Part shown: positions 26,116-33,073 of the stretch, in pieces
Layout: each line of letters starts with the position of its first letter
How positions within the stretch are numbered: the first letter of the stretch is position 1
Source: Desulfovibrionales bacterium
Lineage (GTDB): Bacteria > Desulfobacterota > Desulfovibrionia > Desulfovibrionales > Desulfonatronaceae
Reading direction: 5' to 3'
Assembly (NCBI GenBank): GCA_007693505.1
Contig: REDL01000043.1
Location: 1 to 33,073 of the forward strand
Length of the DNA stretch: 33,073 bases
Program-made: the position numbers and the translations under genes
Notes under the pieces: generated by a model
Database searches by the model: none
The model's input: the letters and a program-made list of their open reading frames with translations, nothing else
What the model was told of the DNA's origin: nothing

Positions 26116-28689
26116 ATGTCTTCCTCACTTGACCAGTTAATCACCAAAAGCACCTCCACCGAACGCTCCACACCGGAAGAATTCCTTTTTCAGCAAAAAT
26201 ACCAGTTCTTCAAAAAACTGCTCCACAACAACAACCGGGCCCTGCAGCTGATCAACGCACTGGAGAACCTGCTTTACGACACCCGCCCCTTCACTTTCGA
26301 CGAAGTCCTCGACCAGTGCGAGGAACTGGTGGGAGTGGTTTACGAACTGGCCGAAGAACTCAATGCCATCTCCGGAGGTAAATATCCGCAACTCTTTGGA
26401 GCAGCTGAAAAAATCGGCATCCACATTTTGCGCGGCCTGACCAGGCAGCGCAAATTGGAGAAAACATGCCTCGTGTTGCCGCTGGTCCGACTGAGCCACG
26501 AAAATGCCGGCCAAGTGGGTGCCAAAGCAGCCAATTTGGGAGAAATTTCCAATCGCGTTGGACTACCCACCCCCAAAGGCTTTGCTGTTTCCGCCTATGC
26601 TTGTCACGATTTTTTCCGCTCCGCGGGTCTGTACAAGGCCATCCAGGGCGAAATGAAAGGCGTGGACATCCAGGACACCGCGCAGCTCACCCAGGCCTGC
26701 TCCACCGTCCAAAAACGAATTATTGCCGCCCCGCTGCCCGATGATTTGGAATGCCGTATCTTCTATGAGGCCAAGGAGCTGTTTCGGGAGTTTGGGTCAC
26801 GAACCCGAATTGCCGTTCGGAGCAGCGCCACGGGAGAAGATTCGGAATCCTCCTTCGCTGGTCAGCACTCCACGGTGCTCAACGTCACCCAAGACACCAT
26901 CCTCGATACCTATAAGGAAGTCGTGGCCAGCTTGTTCAACCCCCGTGCAGTCTTTTACCGCCGCAGCATCGGCTACCGGGATCAGGACGTCGTCATGTGC
27001 GTGCTCTGCCTGAACATGATCGACGCCCGTACAAGCGGGGTACTGTACACCCAGGACCCCAATGAGCCGGAAAGCCGGAAGTTGATCATCAGCGCGGCCT
27101 GGGGCCTGGGCGTGAGTGTGGTGGATGGCTCCATGCCCAACGATTTATGGCGGATAACTCCTGGAGAGGCTAAGCCGGAGTACAGCGGGGCGCGCAAAGC
27201 CCGACGGATTGCCATGAACCCCGAGGGAGGAATCCACGACGTGGCGGTGGAGGAACACCTTCAGGATCAACCCTGCCTGAATGGCGACGAGGTCCGCGCT
27301 TTGGCCAACTACGGTTGGACCCTGGAGAAGCACTACAAGCGCCCCCTGGATATTGAATGGGCCATGGACCAGTCCGGCAAGCTCTTCATTCTGCAGGCCC
27401 GCCCACTGAACTTGATGCTACCGGCGCAGGCCACCCAAGCCTTCACCGAAGAAGCAACCACGACCATGGAAGGGCATGACATCCTGCTGTGCGGCGGAGC
27501 TACGGCGTCTTCAGGCACGGCCTGCGGTCAGGCCATTGTCCTCAAGAGCGAGCAAGACCTGGCTGCCGTGCCCGAAGGAGCGATCCTGATCGCCCCACAG
27601 ACTTCCCCCAGCTATGTCCCCCTGATGGGCAAAATTCAGGGAATCATCACCGACGTGGGCAGTGTCACCGGCCACATGGCCTCCGTGGCCCGCGAGTTTG
27701 GCCTCCCGACCCTGGTGGGCACGGAGATCGCCACCAGCATCATTCCGCACGGCGAGGAAATCACTCTGGACGCCTCTCGTCGCACCGTTTATGCTGGACG
27801 GGTCATAAACCTGATCCAGGCCAAGCCGCGTACAAACCTCATGAAAGGCAGTCCGCTATTCCGCCTTGTCAAGGAAACATTGCAAAAAGTCGTCCCCCTG
27901 AATCTGATCGATCCCAAACACGTCGATTTTTGCCCCAAAGGCTGCCTGACCTTGCACGATGTGGTCCGCTTCACCCATGAAAAGGCCATGGCCGAGATGT
28001 TCCGCATCAACGAAGACATTCAAGAGGGCATCCACCTCGCGGTCAAATTGAAAACATCCCTGCCGCTGAACACCTATATTCTGGATCTTGACCGCGGATT
28101 CAAGACCTTCCCAGTAAACGGGATTGTGGAACTGGAGCAGATCGCCTCGCGGCCGTTCCTGGCTCTGTTCCGGGGCATGGAGCATCCCGGCGTGCAATGG
28201 AAGGGGCCGGTGGGAGATTATCCGTCCTGCTTCGCCATGGACCTCCCAGAGCCAATCCCGGACGACCCGAACCAGGACAGACCGTCTGGCGGACCGAACT
28301 ACGCCTTCATTTCCGACGACTATCTGCATTACAATGCCCGGCTGGGCTACCATTTCGTGACCATTGACACCTACTGCGGCCAACAGGTCAACGACAACTA
28401 CATCATCTTTTCCTTCAAAGGCGGAGCCGCGGACGTGTCCCGGCGCACCAGACGCGCGCTGATGATCGCGGCCATCCTCAAACGCCTGGGACTGCGGGTG
28501 GAACAGACAGGAGACTTTGTGCATGGGGAAATCAAGAAATACGATCATCCCCGAATGGAAGAGAAACTGGATTTTATCGGCCGACTTATGGGCTCGGTGC
28601 ATCTTCTGGACATGGTCCTCACCGACGACGCCCAGATCCCCTGGTACGTGGAGCAGTTTTTCAAGGGCAACTACTCCTTCAAGCCGTGA
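26116..28689 (+). CDS. PEP synthase/PPDK-like protein with variant C-terminal domain
   Basis: An 857-residue protein. Residues about 1-115 are a helical N-terminal extension. Residues about 125-430 form the PPDK ATP-grasp nucleotide-binding domain (VGAKAANLGEI, RSSATGEDSESSFAGQ, LDIEWAMD). Residues about 470-565 form the swivelling phosphohistidine domain with H520 in VGSVTGHMASVAREFG. In true PEP synthase or pyruvate phosphate dikinase a PEP/pyruvate-binding TIM barrel follows. Here residues about 570-857 are a different sequence (CPKGCLTLHDVVRFTHEKAM, then IIFSFKGGAADVSRRTRRA) with no barrel motifs. It may phosphorylate another acceptor, as rifampicin phosphotransferase does with the same modules, or be regulatory. 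ATG 26116 was chosen over 26071 because it starts the polar MSSSLDQL; both lack strong ribosome sites. Confidence 0.8.
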   Translation: MSSSLDQLITKSTSTERSTPEEFLFQQKYQFFKKLLHNNNRALQLINALENLLYDTRPFTFDEVLDQCEELVGVVYELAEELNAISGGKYPQLFGAAEKIGIHILRGLTRQRKLEKTCLVLPLVRLSHENAGQVGAKAANLGEISNRVGLPTPKGFAVSAYACHDFFRSAGLYKAIQGEMKGVDIQDTAQLTQACSTVQKRIIAAPLPDDLECRIFYEAKELFREFGSRTRIAVRSSATGEDSESSFAGQHSTVLNVTQDTILDTYKEVVASLFNPRAVFYRRSIGYRDQDVVMCVLCLNMIDARTSGVLYTQDPNEPESRKLIISAAWGLGVSVVDGSMPNDLWRITPGEAKPEYSGARKARRIAMNPEGGIHDVAVEEHLQDQPCLNGDEVRALANYGWTLEKHYKRPLDIEWAMDQSGKLFILQARPLNLMLPAQATQAFTEEATTTMEGHDILLCGGATASSGTACGQAIVLKSEQDLAAVPEGAILIAPQTSPSYVPLMGKIQGIITDVGSVTGHMASVAREFGLPTLVGTEIATSIIPHGEEITLDASRRTVYAGRVINLIQAKPRTNLMKGSPLFRLVKETLQKVVPLNLIDPKHVDFCPKGCLTLHDVVRFTHEKAMAEMFRINEDIQEGIHLAVKLKTSLPLNTYILDLDRGFKTFPVNGIVELEQIASRPFLALFRGMEHPGVQWKGPVGDYPSCFAMDLPEPIPDDPNQDRPSGGPNYAFISDDYLHYNARLGYHFVTIDTYCGQQVNDNYIIFSFKGGAADVSRRTRRALMIAAILKRLGLRVEQTGDFVHGEIKKYDHPRMEEKLDFIGRLMGSVHLLDMVLTDDAQIPWYVEQFFKGNYSFKP

Positions 28690-28711
28690 AGGATGGCGGC
28701 TACAGACCCCA

Positions 28712-29623
28712 TCACGCTCGCAACGCGCCACGGAACTCATCCCAGGAGCTCACCCCCAGTTCATCCAGCAGGAGTGGCAATTCGGCCGCAATACGGAAGG
28801 CCATGTCCGGACGCAGGAAATTTGCCGTGCCGACCTGCACGGCCCAGGCTCCCACCAGAATGTACTCCAGGACATTCTCGGCCGAGGCGATGCCTCCCAA
28901 ACCGATGATCGGCAGGTCCACGGCCCTGCTGACCTGATAGACGCAGCGCAGGCCCACGGGCTTGATCGCCGGCCCGGACAGTCCGCCGATAACATTGGCC
29001 AGCCGAGGGCGTCGATTCCGCACGTCCACGGCCATGCCGGACAGCGTGTTGATCAGGGCCAGAATATCCGCCCCCCCGTCCGCCGCGGCCTTGGCAACAG
29101 CCGTGATGTCCGTGACGTTGGGCGAGAGCTTGACGATCACCGGCTTGGTTCCGGCCCGATCCTTGACCGCCCGGGTCACCCGGGCTGCTTGTCCCGGATC
29201 CTGACCAAAAAGTATCCCGCCGGCCTGGACATTGGGGCAGGAGATATTCACCTCCAGGGCCGCGACCCCTTCCTGTTCCGCCAGATATTCCGCAAGTCTG
29301 GCGAAATCCGTGACGTCACAGGCGTAGAGATTGGCGATCACCGGCACCTCGGCCCACGGCAGTAACGGCAGCTTTTCCTCAACAAAACGGTGCACGCCGA
29401 TATTCTGCAGACCGATGGCGTTGAGCATGCCGCAGGGCGTTTCCGCGACCCGGGGCATGGGATTGCCTTTGCGGGGCTCCCAGGACAACCCCTTGACTAC
29501 GATCCCCCCCAGCGCCGTCAGGTCGCCGTAAGCCGCGAATTCCAAGCCATACCCGAAGGTGCCGGATGCTGTCAGCACCGGATTCTTCAATCGCACCCCA
29601 GCCATTTCCACCGCGAGGTTCAT
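28712..29623 (-). CDS. pyrD: Dihydroorotate dehydrogenase, NAD-dependent type 1B catalytic subunit
   Basis: A 303-residue FMN flavoprotein that oxidises dihydroorotate to orotate in the cytoplasm. The catalytic base C129 in NISCPNV marks family 1 (family 2 has serine). Other motifs are LTASGTFGYG at 18-27, KLSPNVTDI, and IIGLGGIASAENVLEYI at the phosphate-binding end. Type 1B is inferred because pyrK, its electron-transfer partner, overlaps the start by four bases (ATGA). A GGGGG/GTGAGG stretch before ATG 29623 serves as ribosome site. It is convergent with the PEP-synthase-like gene, 22 bases away. Confidence 0.96.
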   Translation of the reverse strand: MNLAVEMAGVRLKNPVLTASGTFGYGLEFAAYGDLTALGGIVVKGLSWEPRKGNPMPRVAETPCGMLNAIGLQNIGVHRFVEEKLPLLPWAEVPVIANLYACDVTDFARLAEYLAEQEGVAALEVNISCPNVQAGGILFGQDPGQAARVTRAVKDRAGTKPVIVKLSPNVTDITAVAKAAADGGADILALINTLSGMAVDVRNRRPRLANVIGGLSGPAIKPVGLRCVYQVSRAVDLPIIGLGGIASAENVLEYILVGAWAVQVGTANFLRPDMAFRIAAELPLLLDELGVSSWDEFRGALRA

Positions 29624-30492
29624 GCCTCACCCCCAAGGTGCACGTCCCCGGCCCAGAACACCGGGCCCTGAGTGCAGACCTTCACGGGCAAGGTCTGGTT
29701 TGTTGTCTCGGTCACGCACCCCAGACACGCCCCCACTCCGCAGGCCATGCGATTCTCCAAGGAGAGCTGGGCCCTGGCCCGGTGCTTCATGGCCAGACCC
29801 TGAACGGCACGTAGAAACGGGTGCGGTCCGCAGGCCAGAATCAACCCCTGCCTCGCGGCATATTCCTTGATCCGGCGCTCCAGATCGTCCACGAAGCAGG
29901 CCAATTCCTCGGCGCAGGTCTGGCGGGAAGCTTCCATGGGCATTTCTTGCGGCAACAGATCCAGGGGATACTCAGCGACCTCTGGTCGATGGCCGAAAAA
30001 TAGACGCAATTTCTCTGGTTGCGGATGACGTCGGGCATAGCCGATAAACGGGGCCAGCCCGATGCCTCCGGCCAGCAAGAGTGTCGACGTCTCCGGCTCC
30101 AGGGCGAACCCCTGGCCCAACGGCCCCCAGGCAACGACCCGGTCGCCGGGCCGCAACGCGCTCATTGCCCTGGTTCCCCGCCCGACCACCTGAAAAAAGA
30201 GGCGCAGGACGCCACTCTCCAGCATGCAGATGGAAAAGGGACGGGCCCACAACAGCTCGAACGACCAGGAAACCGGCCGGAGCATCACGAACTGCCCGGG
30301 CGTCCACCCGGCATCGCCGGGAAAGCCTGCCGTCAGATCCAGATCCAGTAGCCAGTGGGATTGATCCGGTCCAACCGGGGAATGTGCCGGGGAGCCGGAT
30401 TCCGGACCGGTCCGGCGCAGTTCCATGACCGTGAATTCGCGGCAAACCGGGGAAGAGGCAGCGTCCGCCGCCATAAGTGTATTGTCTGGCAT
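29620..30492 (-). CDS. pyrK: Dihydroorotate dehydrogenase electron-transfer subunit
   Basis: A 290-residue FAD and [2Fe-2S] protein that passes electrons from PyrD to NAD. FAD binding is at RPFSI (84-88), the NAD domain at AGGIGLAPFIGYA (141-153), and the cluster is held by C251, C256, C259 and C273 (CGVGACLGC, then VCTQGPVF). The N-terminal 20 residues before the conserved EFTVMELRRTG are poorly conserved, and no ribosome site is visible before ATG 30492, so the start could lie slightly downstream or at TTG 30498. It overlaps pyrD by four bases and follows the DUF493 gene by 31 bases. Confidence 0.94.
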   Translation of the reverse strand: MPDNTLMAADAASSPVCREFTVMELRRTGPESGSPAHSPVGPDQSHWLLDLDLTAGFPGDAGWTPGQFVMLRPVSWSFELLWARPFSICMLESGVLRLFFQVVGRGTRAMSALRPGDRVVAWGPLGQGFALEPETSTLLLAGGIGLAPFIGYARRHPQPEKLRLFFGHRPEVAEYPLDLLPQEMPMEASRQTCAEELACFVDDLERRIKEYAARQGLILACGPHPFLRAVQGLAMKHRARAQLSLENRMACGVGACLGCVTETTNQTLPVKVCTQGPVFWAGDVHLGGEA

Positions 30493-30523
30493 AACCAAAA
30501 AATCAATGTTTAAATGTTGGGCG

Positions 30524-30820
30524 CTACAGCGCTATGATGCCCTTGATACCAGCTACGGCCTCATACACCGCAACGATCCCGTCACTGGAGCACATGACCA
30601 TGTTCGCCGTAACGCTCAGATACTTACCCTGACTCGATTCCCGAAGCGTGACATCCGGGCAGGAGCTGAAAATTGCCAATAGTTCCTCCTTCTGGGCCTT
30701 GGGCACAATGAATTTGAAGGTATACACCGAGGGCCACTGGCACTGCTCGTCCAGCAGTTTCCGGAACTGTTCGAAATCTTTCATTGCCGCTAACGGGGTT
30801 GAGGGGAAAGGGGCGTCCAT
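30524..30820 (-). CDS. DUF493 (YbeD-like) small protein
   Basis: A 98-residue protein of the DUF493/YbeD family: a small alpha/beta fold resembling the ACT and HisG regulatory domains, of unsettled function. Family features are WPSVYTFKFIVP (near residue 30) and SQGKYLSVTANMVM, matching the SSKGNYHSVSITI region of E. coli YbeD. ATG 30820 gives 98 residues. The internal ATG at 30784 gives 86, nearer the 87 of YbeD; neither has a good ribosome site, so the start is uncertain. It sits between the hybrid kinase (48 bases upstream) and pyrK. Confidence 0.85.
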   Translation of the reverse strand: MDAPFPSTPLAAMKDFEQFRKLLDEQCQWPSVYTFKFIVPKAQKEELLAIFSSCPDVTLRESSQGKYLSVTANMVMCSSDGIVAVYEAVAGIKGIIAL

Positions 30821-30868
30821 CAAGATTCACAGCATTGGCGCGGCAGGGAGTGAACGTCGTGCAGCGCG

Positions 30869-33073
30869 TCACATGGGTGAGTCATAGTTTTTCCGGCCAA
30901 GAGAAGCAAATGCCCTCACGTCCGTCAACTCTGACTCCAGCTCCGCGGCAAGACGCTGAAACTCAAACTCCACTCGCGGCATCAACTCCCGACAGGCGGC
31001 AAGATCGCCCGCCTTGCCGGCCAGCTCCACCTGGCTGCTCTGATCGGCCAGTGTTCGTGCCGAGACGAGCGAAGCCATTCCCTTGAGGCTGTGGGCATGT
31101 TCCAGAATCGCAGTGATGTCCGCGTCGTCGATCACCTGGTTCAGTTTTTCCATGCATGCCCTGCCGTCTCCCAGAAATCCTCGCAGAATATTGTCGGCCA
31201 GCCTCTTTTTTCCACTCACCCGGCGCATGAAATCCGCCTTGTTGAAGACCGGAAGATCACGTTCTCCGAGTGCCGGATCATTTGTTTCCAGGGGCTTGTT
31301 GTCGACCTCTCGGGGACTGACTGTTGCCTGCTGCTCCTGCTTTTCCGGCTCCCCCTCGACATCCGGCGCGGCCAGATCCCGGGTCTCCACTGGCAGCCAT
31401 TTCTCCAACATTTCCGCCAATTGCGCCGGCTCCAGCGGCTTGGCCAGGTAGTCGTCCATTCCCGCCTCCAGGCACTGCTCCCGATAGCCCTGCATGGCGT
31501 GGGCGGTGAGGGCGATGATCGGCAGGCGGCGGGGAGAGGGCTGAGGGCTGAGACCTGAAACCTGAGGTTCAGAAATCCGGTCTCCGATGTCCGACGTCCG
31601 GTTGCTGGCATCCGAATCCTGACTTCTGACTTCTGACTTCTGACTTCTGATCCTCCGCGTCGCGGCCAGCCCGTCCATTACCGGCATCTGCACGTCCATG
31701 AGCACCAGGTCGTAGGGGATGGATTGGAGGGCCCGGACCGCCTCGGCGCCGTTGGCCACGGTGTCGGCGGACAGGCCGAGGTTGTCCAGCATGGCCAGGA
31801 TCACCTGCTGGTTGGTGGGATTGTCCTCGGCCAGAAGGACGCGCGCCTTGCGTGGGGTGAAGGTTTTCCGGGAACCGGGTTCCCGGACCAGCCGTCGAGC
31901 CATGATCTCCCTAGAGGAACTCTGACCATCCCTGGCCAGAACCATGGTCAGACAGTCGAACAGTTCTCCATGAAGCACGGGTTTGGTCAGGTAGGCAGAA
32001 AATCCGGCTTCCTGCAGGCGTTTCGCGTCGCCCTCGCGGCCCAGGGAGGTCAACATCACGGTGGGCAGGGGTTGCAGCGTGGGTTCTGAAGAAATGACCC
32101 GTCCCAGAGTTTCCCCATCCATGCCTGGCATTTGCATGTCCAGAACTGCCAGCCGAAAGGGGTCGCCTTGGGCCAGGGCAGCGTACAGCAGCTTCAGGGC
32201 CGTGGGGCCGTCGGGCGCCTCAGCCGGGCGCATTCCCCAGCCTTGGCAGCGGGCCAGCAGGATCTCCCGGTTCGTGGCGTTGTCGTCCACGATCAGGGTG
32301 TGGATCCCGTGCAGATCCGTGGGATCGGGCACGGGCGTCTCCACTGCCTCGCCCAGCCCCAGCCGGACCGTGAACCAGAAAGTGGAGCCCTGGCCCTCGA
32401 CGCTCTCCACCCCCACTTCCCCGCCCATCATCCCGGCCAGTTGCCTGGAAATGGCCAGCCCCAGCCCGGTGCCGCCGAACTTCCGGGTAATGGAGGCGTC
32501 CACCTGGGTGAAACTCTGGAACAAATCGTCCAGTTTGTCCGGGGGAATGCCGATGCCGGTGTCGCGGATGGTGAAAAGCAGAGTTACCGTCGAGATGCTG
32601 GAATGCTGGGATGCTGGAATGCTGGAATCTGAACCTTGCTGAACTGAGGGCATCTCCTGACGCTGAGCGTGGATGTTCGACTCCGGCGCACCAGACTGTC
32701 CACCTGTACCAGAAACATTGGGCGCGCAAACTTTCTCTGGAATCCCGGCATCCCAGCATTCCAGCATTCCAGCATTTCCTGCCGCCCTCTGCACCCGCAC
32801 CACCACCTCGCCCCGTTCCGTGAATTTCACCGCGTTGCCGGCCAAGTTGGTGAGGACCTGCCGGATGCGGCCGGGGTCGCCGATGAGGTTGTCCGGGACG
32901 TCCGGGTCCGCGGCGCAGATGAACTCCAAGCCTTTTTCCTCGGCCCTCAAGGCCGTCATGGCCGTGAAACTGTCCAGCATGGGCCGCAGGGCAAAGTTCA
33001 GGGATTCCAGGTCCAGCTTACCGGACTCGATCTTGGAGAAATCCAGGATATCGTTGATCAGGGACAGCAGGGC
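30869..33073 (-). CDS. Hybrid sensor histidine kinase with two receivers and HPt domain (5' end outside window)
   Basis: The last 734 codons of a multidomain kinase; the sensor part and the phosphorylated histidine of the kinase lie beyond the right edge. The frame opens with the end of the HisKA helix (INDILDFSKIESGKLDLE). Counting from the in-frame Met at 32980, the HATPase domain spans about 30-208 (N box NLAGNAVKFT, DTGIGIP, FGGTGLGLAIS). Receiver 1 is about 226-345 (D281), receiver 2 about 379-520 (D429 in LMDVQMPVMDG) and HPt about 580-680 (H630 in HAHSLKG). Two repeat-derived insertions interrupt it: residues 66-131 inside the ATPase domain and 446-484 inside receiver 2, both in frame. 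Catalytic residues outside the insertions are intact. A BarA/ArcB-like phosphorelay is likely; the signal is unknown. Confidence 0.93.
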   Translation of the reverse strand, partial: ALLSLINDILDFSKIESGKLDLESLNFALRPMLDSFTAMTALRAEEKGLEFICAADPDVPDNLIGDPGRIRQVLTNLAGNAVKFTERGEVVVRVQRAAGNAGMLECWDAGIPEKVCAPNVSGTGGQSGAPESNIHAQRQEMPSVQQGSDSSIPASQHSSISTVTLLFTIRDTGIGIPPDKLDDLFQSFTQVDASITRKFGGTGLGLAISRQLAGMMGGEVGVESVEGQGSTFWFTVRLGLGEAVETPVPDPTDLHGIHTLIVDDNATNREILLARCQGWGMRPAEAPDGPTALKLLYAALAQGDPFRLAVLDMQMPGMDGETLGRVISSEPTLQPLPTVMLTSLGREGDAKRLQEAGFSAYLTKPVLHGELFDCLTMVLARDGQSSSREIMARRLVREPGSRKTFTPRKARVLLAEDNPTNQQVILAMLDNLGLSADTVANGAEAVRALQSIPYDLVLMDVQMPVMDGLAATRRIRSQKSEVRSQDSDASNRTSDIGDRISEPQVSGLSPQPSPRRLPIIALTAHAMQGYREQCLEAGMDDYLAKPLEPAQLAEMLEKWLPVETRDLAAPDVEGEPEKQEQQATVSPREVDNKPLETNDPALGERDLPVFNKADFMRRVSGKKRLADNILRGFLGDGRACMEKLNQVIDDADITAILEHAHSLKGMASLVSARTLADQSSQVELAGKAGDLAACRELMPRVEFEFQRLAAELESELTDVRAFASLGRKNYDSPM
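31536..31654. repeat. Heptamer-periodic repeat array inside the kinase gene
   Basis: A 119-base stretch, exactly 17 units of 7 bases. Four consecutive units are identical (TGACTTC on the plus strand, 31620-31647). The rest vary in the first positions but keep the period, such as GAGGGCT twice at one end and CGATGTC, CGACGTC in the middle. It encodes a polar segment (starting RSQKSEVRSQ) inserted between helix 3 and strand 4 of receiver 2. The unit is not a multiple of three. Confidence 0.85.
32594..32629. repeat. Octamer tandem array, left arm of inverted pair
   Basis: Four copies of the 8-bp unit ATGCTGGA/G on the plus strand. The same unit recurs in opposite orientation at 32739-32777, so the two arms could form a long hairpin. 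It lies inside the HATPase-coding region of the kinase. Confidence 0.85.
32739..32777. repeat. Octamer tandem array, right arm of inverted pair
   Basis: Three to four copies of AGCATTCC/AGCATCCC on the plus strand, the reverse complement of the unit at 32594-32629. The arms enclose about 110 bases of nonrepetitive sequence, together forming a 184-base unit that adds about 65 residues to the kinase. Confidence 0.85.

Noticed and set aside
31536-31654. CRISPR-like array
   Set aside because: Units are only 7 bases without spacers, and lie inside a reading frame.
32594-32777. Insertion sequence
   Set aside because: No transposase frame and far too short; at most a non-autonomous element.

Overview
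The window looks like a chromosomal segment of a sulfate-reducer-type bacterium of the order Desulfovibrionales (former Deltaproteobacteria). The basis is a moderately GC-rich sequence, the gene order flgI-flgJ-flgN-flgK-flgL-csrA-fliW followed by convergent flgM with a FlgM-associated partner gene of Desulfovibrio type, and housekeeping proteins of that character. The genus cannot be fixed from sequence alone. No rRNA, tRNA, CRISPR array, prophage or complete insertion sequence was seen.

Layout. (1) 1-6901, plus strand: a late flagellar operon covering the end of flgI, flgJ fused to an M23 peptidase domain, flgN, flgK, flgL, csrA and fliW. (2) 6912-7834, minus strand: flgM and its associated gene, preceded by an exact match to a sigma-28 (FliA) promoter. 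(3) 7929-17332, minus strand: a tightly packed set reading treS-maltokinase fusion, glgB, malQ, a TPR protein and an L,D-transpeptidase. The last two share a C-terminal NTF2-like domain. (4) 17814-23037, minus strand: a noncanonical nucleotidyltransferase/HD protein, rlmN, hisI, hisG and a TPR-SPOR lipoprotein. (5) 23212-25500, minus strand: pyrB-pyrC. (6) 26116-28689, plus strand: a PEP-synthase-like protein whose PEP-binding barrel is replaced by another domain. (7) 28712-30820, minus strand: a DUF493 gene, pyrK and pyrD. (8) 30869 to the right edge, minus strand: a hybrid histidine kinase, 5'-truncated by the window, with two in-frame repeat insertions.

How the genes fit together. The flagellar block combines hook-filament junction proteins with three regulators: FlgM holds sigma-28, CsrA represses translation, and FliW antagonises CsrA. 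The treS-glgB-malQ block interconverts trehalose, maltose, maltose-1-phosphate and branched alpha-glucan, but the maltosyltransferase GlgE is not in the window. The pyrimidine genes supply steps 2 to 4 of UMP synthesis (PyrB, PyrC, PyrD/PyrK) and are split around the divergent PEP-utilising gene.

Most of the window is ordinary core genome, and I found no defence or secretion system. The most unusual points are the 7-bp and 8-bp repeat arrays inside the sensor kinase, Asp-box motifs in FlgK and FlgL, the degenerate nucleotidyltransferase active site, the variant PEP synthase, and a structured 154-bp repeat-like element upstream of the nucleotidyltransferase/HD gene.
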